Shown here: piece after piece, positions 62,315 through 64,000 of the stretch | How positions within the stretch are numbered: position 1 is the first letter of the stretch | Layout of the letters: each line of letters starts with the position of its first letter | From: Dyadobacter sp. CY323 | GTDB taxonomy: Bacteria; Bacteroidota; Bacteroidia; Cytophagales; Spirosomataceae | DNA: 64,000 nt | Direction of reading: 5' to 3' | Assembly: GCF_021390245.1 (NCBI RefSeq) | Contig: NZ_JAJUXH010000001.1 | Location: 248,001 to 312,000 of the forward strand | Notes under the pieces: model-generated | Seen by the model: only the letters and a program-made list of their open reading frames with translations | Databases searched by the model: none | Told to the model about the DNA's origin: nothing | Program-made: the position numbers and the translations under genes

Positions 62315-62491
62315 ATGGCAAAATATTCAAAAAAAGCAGGTGAAAAAGTCGAAGAAGTACTGCATGAACAAAAGGAAGGCACGCTAAAATCCGGCTCGGG
62401 AAAAAAAGTGACTTCCAAAAAACAGGCCATTGCAATCGGCTTGTCGGAAGCGCGAAAGGAGGGTGCAAAAGTGCCGAAGAAGAAAGACTGA
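62315..62491 (+). CDS. Small basic DUF6496 protein
   Basis: The 58-residue protein is very rich in Lys and has no membrane segment: MAKYSKKAGEKVEEVLHEQ, then SGSGKKVTSKKQAIAIGLSE and a KKKD end. It belongs to the small DUF6496 family of short basic proteins and may bind nucleic acid. I use the ATG at 62315 rather than the GTG two codons earlier. It is followed by a strong terminator, so it is probably its own transcript. Confidence 0.8.
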   Translation: MAKYSKKAGEKVEEVLHEQKEGTLKSGSGKKVTSKKQAIAIGLSEARKEGAKVPKKKD

Positions 62492-62508
62492 GATACGACT
62501 ATTTCTGG

Positions 62509-62545
62509 AATCCTTTTCCTCAGTTCAAGAGGAAAAGGATTTTTT
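62509..62545 (+). terminator. Terminator after the DUF6496 gene
   Basis: AATCCTTTTCCTC and GAGGAAAAGGATT are perfect 13-base arms around a 7-base loop, followed by TTTT. Confidence 0.88.
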
Positions 62546-62730
62546 GTATTTTAAAATAAACAATACGAAGTTGAGACGGAATAATAAAATTTTGTAGTAT
62601 CTATTCAAGTATATGTCAAATCTGTTAATTTTAGTGGTTAACCTGCCGTAATTTTTGATTTCAAAAAGGACTATATTGTGAGGCCGTAATCCTGTAGAGA
62701 CTATCTAAAACCCCAGGAAGCATTTTAGTA

Positions 62731-64000
62731 TGAATAATTTGAGGAAAGCGCTTTTCAAGTTGATGCGGAATGAGGCGGTTTTTGATTTCGTTCAGGATCA
62801 TGCGGTAGATGGGCTTCTGATCTGGCAGCATTCCGATTCCGGAAGCTACTGGGCCGATAACAAGCTACTCGCAGCTATCTCCATATTAAATCCTGAAAGC
62901 GAACCCGGCAGTCTGGCGGATCTCCTGGCAACGGAGCAATTCGCCAGGTACCGACAGCGAACAGTTACCCATTTTCAACAGAGTACCTCCGACTGGAAAG
63001 GTGAATTAAGAATAGAAAGCAATACAGGAAAATTTATCCGTTTTCGGCTCCAATCGATCGCCGTTTTCGACACGGATTTAGCTGAGGCACTGATTATCAC
63101 CGGGTTTATAAAACATAACCAGGAGGCCCCGGTGCCGGAATCTCCTACCAATACGCAGCTTTATTCCTTGCTATCGAACGCGACTTCTATCTACGTAGTC
63201 GGCATCGATACAGACGGGAATTACCTTCATGCAAACGATAGTTACTGCAATTTTTACGGAGTAAGCAGGGATGAAATTATCGGTACCTCTTCTCTGGTGG
63301 GGATTGTCCCGGAAGATATTGATAAGTGCCGCATTGTGGGTAACCAATGTCTGGTCAGACCGGGAATGCCCCATTCCACAAAGATCAGAAAGCAAACGTT
63401 TAGCGATGGCGTTAAAACGACCCGCTGGGAATTTACAGGGATCGCCGACGAAACGGGTACGGTACGGGAGCTTTTCTGCGTCGGTTATGACATCACACGA
63501 CAGACCATGGTGGAAGGAGATCTTTCCGTATTGGTTTCCAACATGCAGGATGTTCTGTTTACCATTTCCCGAGAAGGCGTTTTTACCTACATTTCGCCCA
63601 GCTGGACTTCTGTATACGGGTATTCCCTTGCCGAAACGCTGGGGCAATCGTTTACTCAGTTCATTCATCCTGAGGATATTGAAGTTTGTAGCGAGGCCCT
63701 GAGGGTCACCGTGGAAACCGGCCAGCCGGTATCAGGCGGCGTGGAGCACCGGATACGTCATAAAAACGGAAACTGGTCGTGGAGCAACACAGCCGCGAAT
63801 ATCGACCCGGGCAGCGGAAGGATTATCCTCACCAGCCACGATATCACCGAACTGCGCAATTCGAGAGAAAAGTTAAAAGAACTCGCCTTTGTCGCCTCAA
63901 ATACAACCGATTACATTGTTATTACAGACAGCCTCGGCCGCATTACATGGGTAAATACAGCATTTGAATCCCGGACGGGATATAACCTGGAGGAAATAAA
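62731..64000 (+). CDS. Multi-PAS sensor protein (3' end outside window)
   Basis: From the ATG at 62731 the frame stays open to the window edge (423 codons). After an N-terminal region of about 140 residues three PAS domains follow. The first has NATSIYVVGIDTDGNYLHAN and FYGVSRDEIIGTS; the second has MQDVLFTISREGVFTYISPS and YGYSLAETLGQSF; the third has NTTDYIVITDSLGRITWVNT and TGYNLEEI. It has no signal peptide, so it is a cytoplasmic sensor. A histidine kinase or diguanylate cyclase domain would be expected beyond the edge. Confidence 0.85.

Noticed and set aside
1-64000. tRNA, rRNA, insertion sequence, integrase or phage genes
   Set aside because: I found none by eye; no transposase or integrase motif, no terminal repeats with target duplications, and no rRNA segments.

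Overview
The window looks like a chromosomal segment of a member of the Bacteroidota, most likely Cytophagales and close to Dyadobacter/Spirosoma. The pointers are a type IX secretion (Por) sorting domain, DUF5683, BT_3928-type DoxX, DUF1599, DUF3822 and DUF6496 families, an archaeal/eukaryotic-type prolyl-tRNA synthetase, promoters of the Bacteroidota form TTG-N19..21-TAnnTTTG, and little use of Shine-Dalgarno sites. The genus is inferred from gene content, not from a database match. I see no rRNA, tRNA, CRISPR array, transposase, integrase or prophage. The content is mostly housekeeping and metabolic, and gene ends are often marked by strong hairpins.

Layout. 0-5.7 kb: Zn-dependent phospholipase C-like protein, DinB protein, a DEAD-box RNA helicase with a long leader, alanine dehydrogenase divergent from an Lrp-type regulator. 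5.7-12.6 kb: radical SAM/SPASM protein, then parA-parB-DUF5683-dapB-lepB-lepB, linking chromosome partitioning, a diaminopimelate step and signal peptide cleavage. 12.6-21.5 kb: GH13 glucan enzyme, dprA with an AlbA_2 protein, SlyD-type FKBP, proS, a Gly/Tyr-rich lipoprotein and an OmpP1/FadL-type protein. 21.5-29.1 kb: aroK, BT_3928 protein and DUF1599 on one strand; folP, cdaA, rpsT, a propeller protein and an ABC-F ATPase on the other. 29.1-39.5 kb: GMC dehydrogenase with subunit 3, Sua5/YrdC, RecD/Dda-like helicase, CBS protein, Nudix, DUF3822, coaD, second Nudix, CorC/HlyC and pyrE.

39.5-52.3 kb: aldo/keto reductase, a diverged PPK1-like protein, TetR regulator, serine acetyltransferase, alpha/beta hydrolase lipoprotein, T9SS cargo protein, isoaspartyl peptidase, GH2 enzyme and malic enzyme-phosphotransacetylase fusion. 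52.3-59.4 kb: a minus-strand polysaccharide locus (SGNH, two GT4, two GT2, a WcaF-type acetyltransferase, a polyprenyl-phosphate sugar-phosphate transferase). 59.4-64 kb: alpha/beta hydrolase, VOC protein, amidohydrolase, small basic DUF6496 protein and the start of a multi-PAS sensor running off the window.

I do not see a clear new multi-gene system. The most unusual items are the PPK1-like protein, in which four of five family active-site residues are replaced; the ABC-F protein whose second ATPase site has lost its Walker A lysine and catalytic glutamate; the tandem pair of large signal peptidases; an exact 15-bp direct repeat in the lrp leader; and several long intergenic palindromes at gene ends. 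Domain calls are by eye from the sequence, without database searches.
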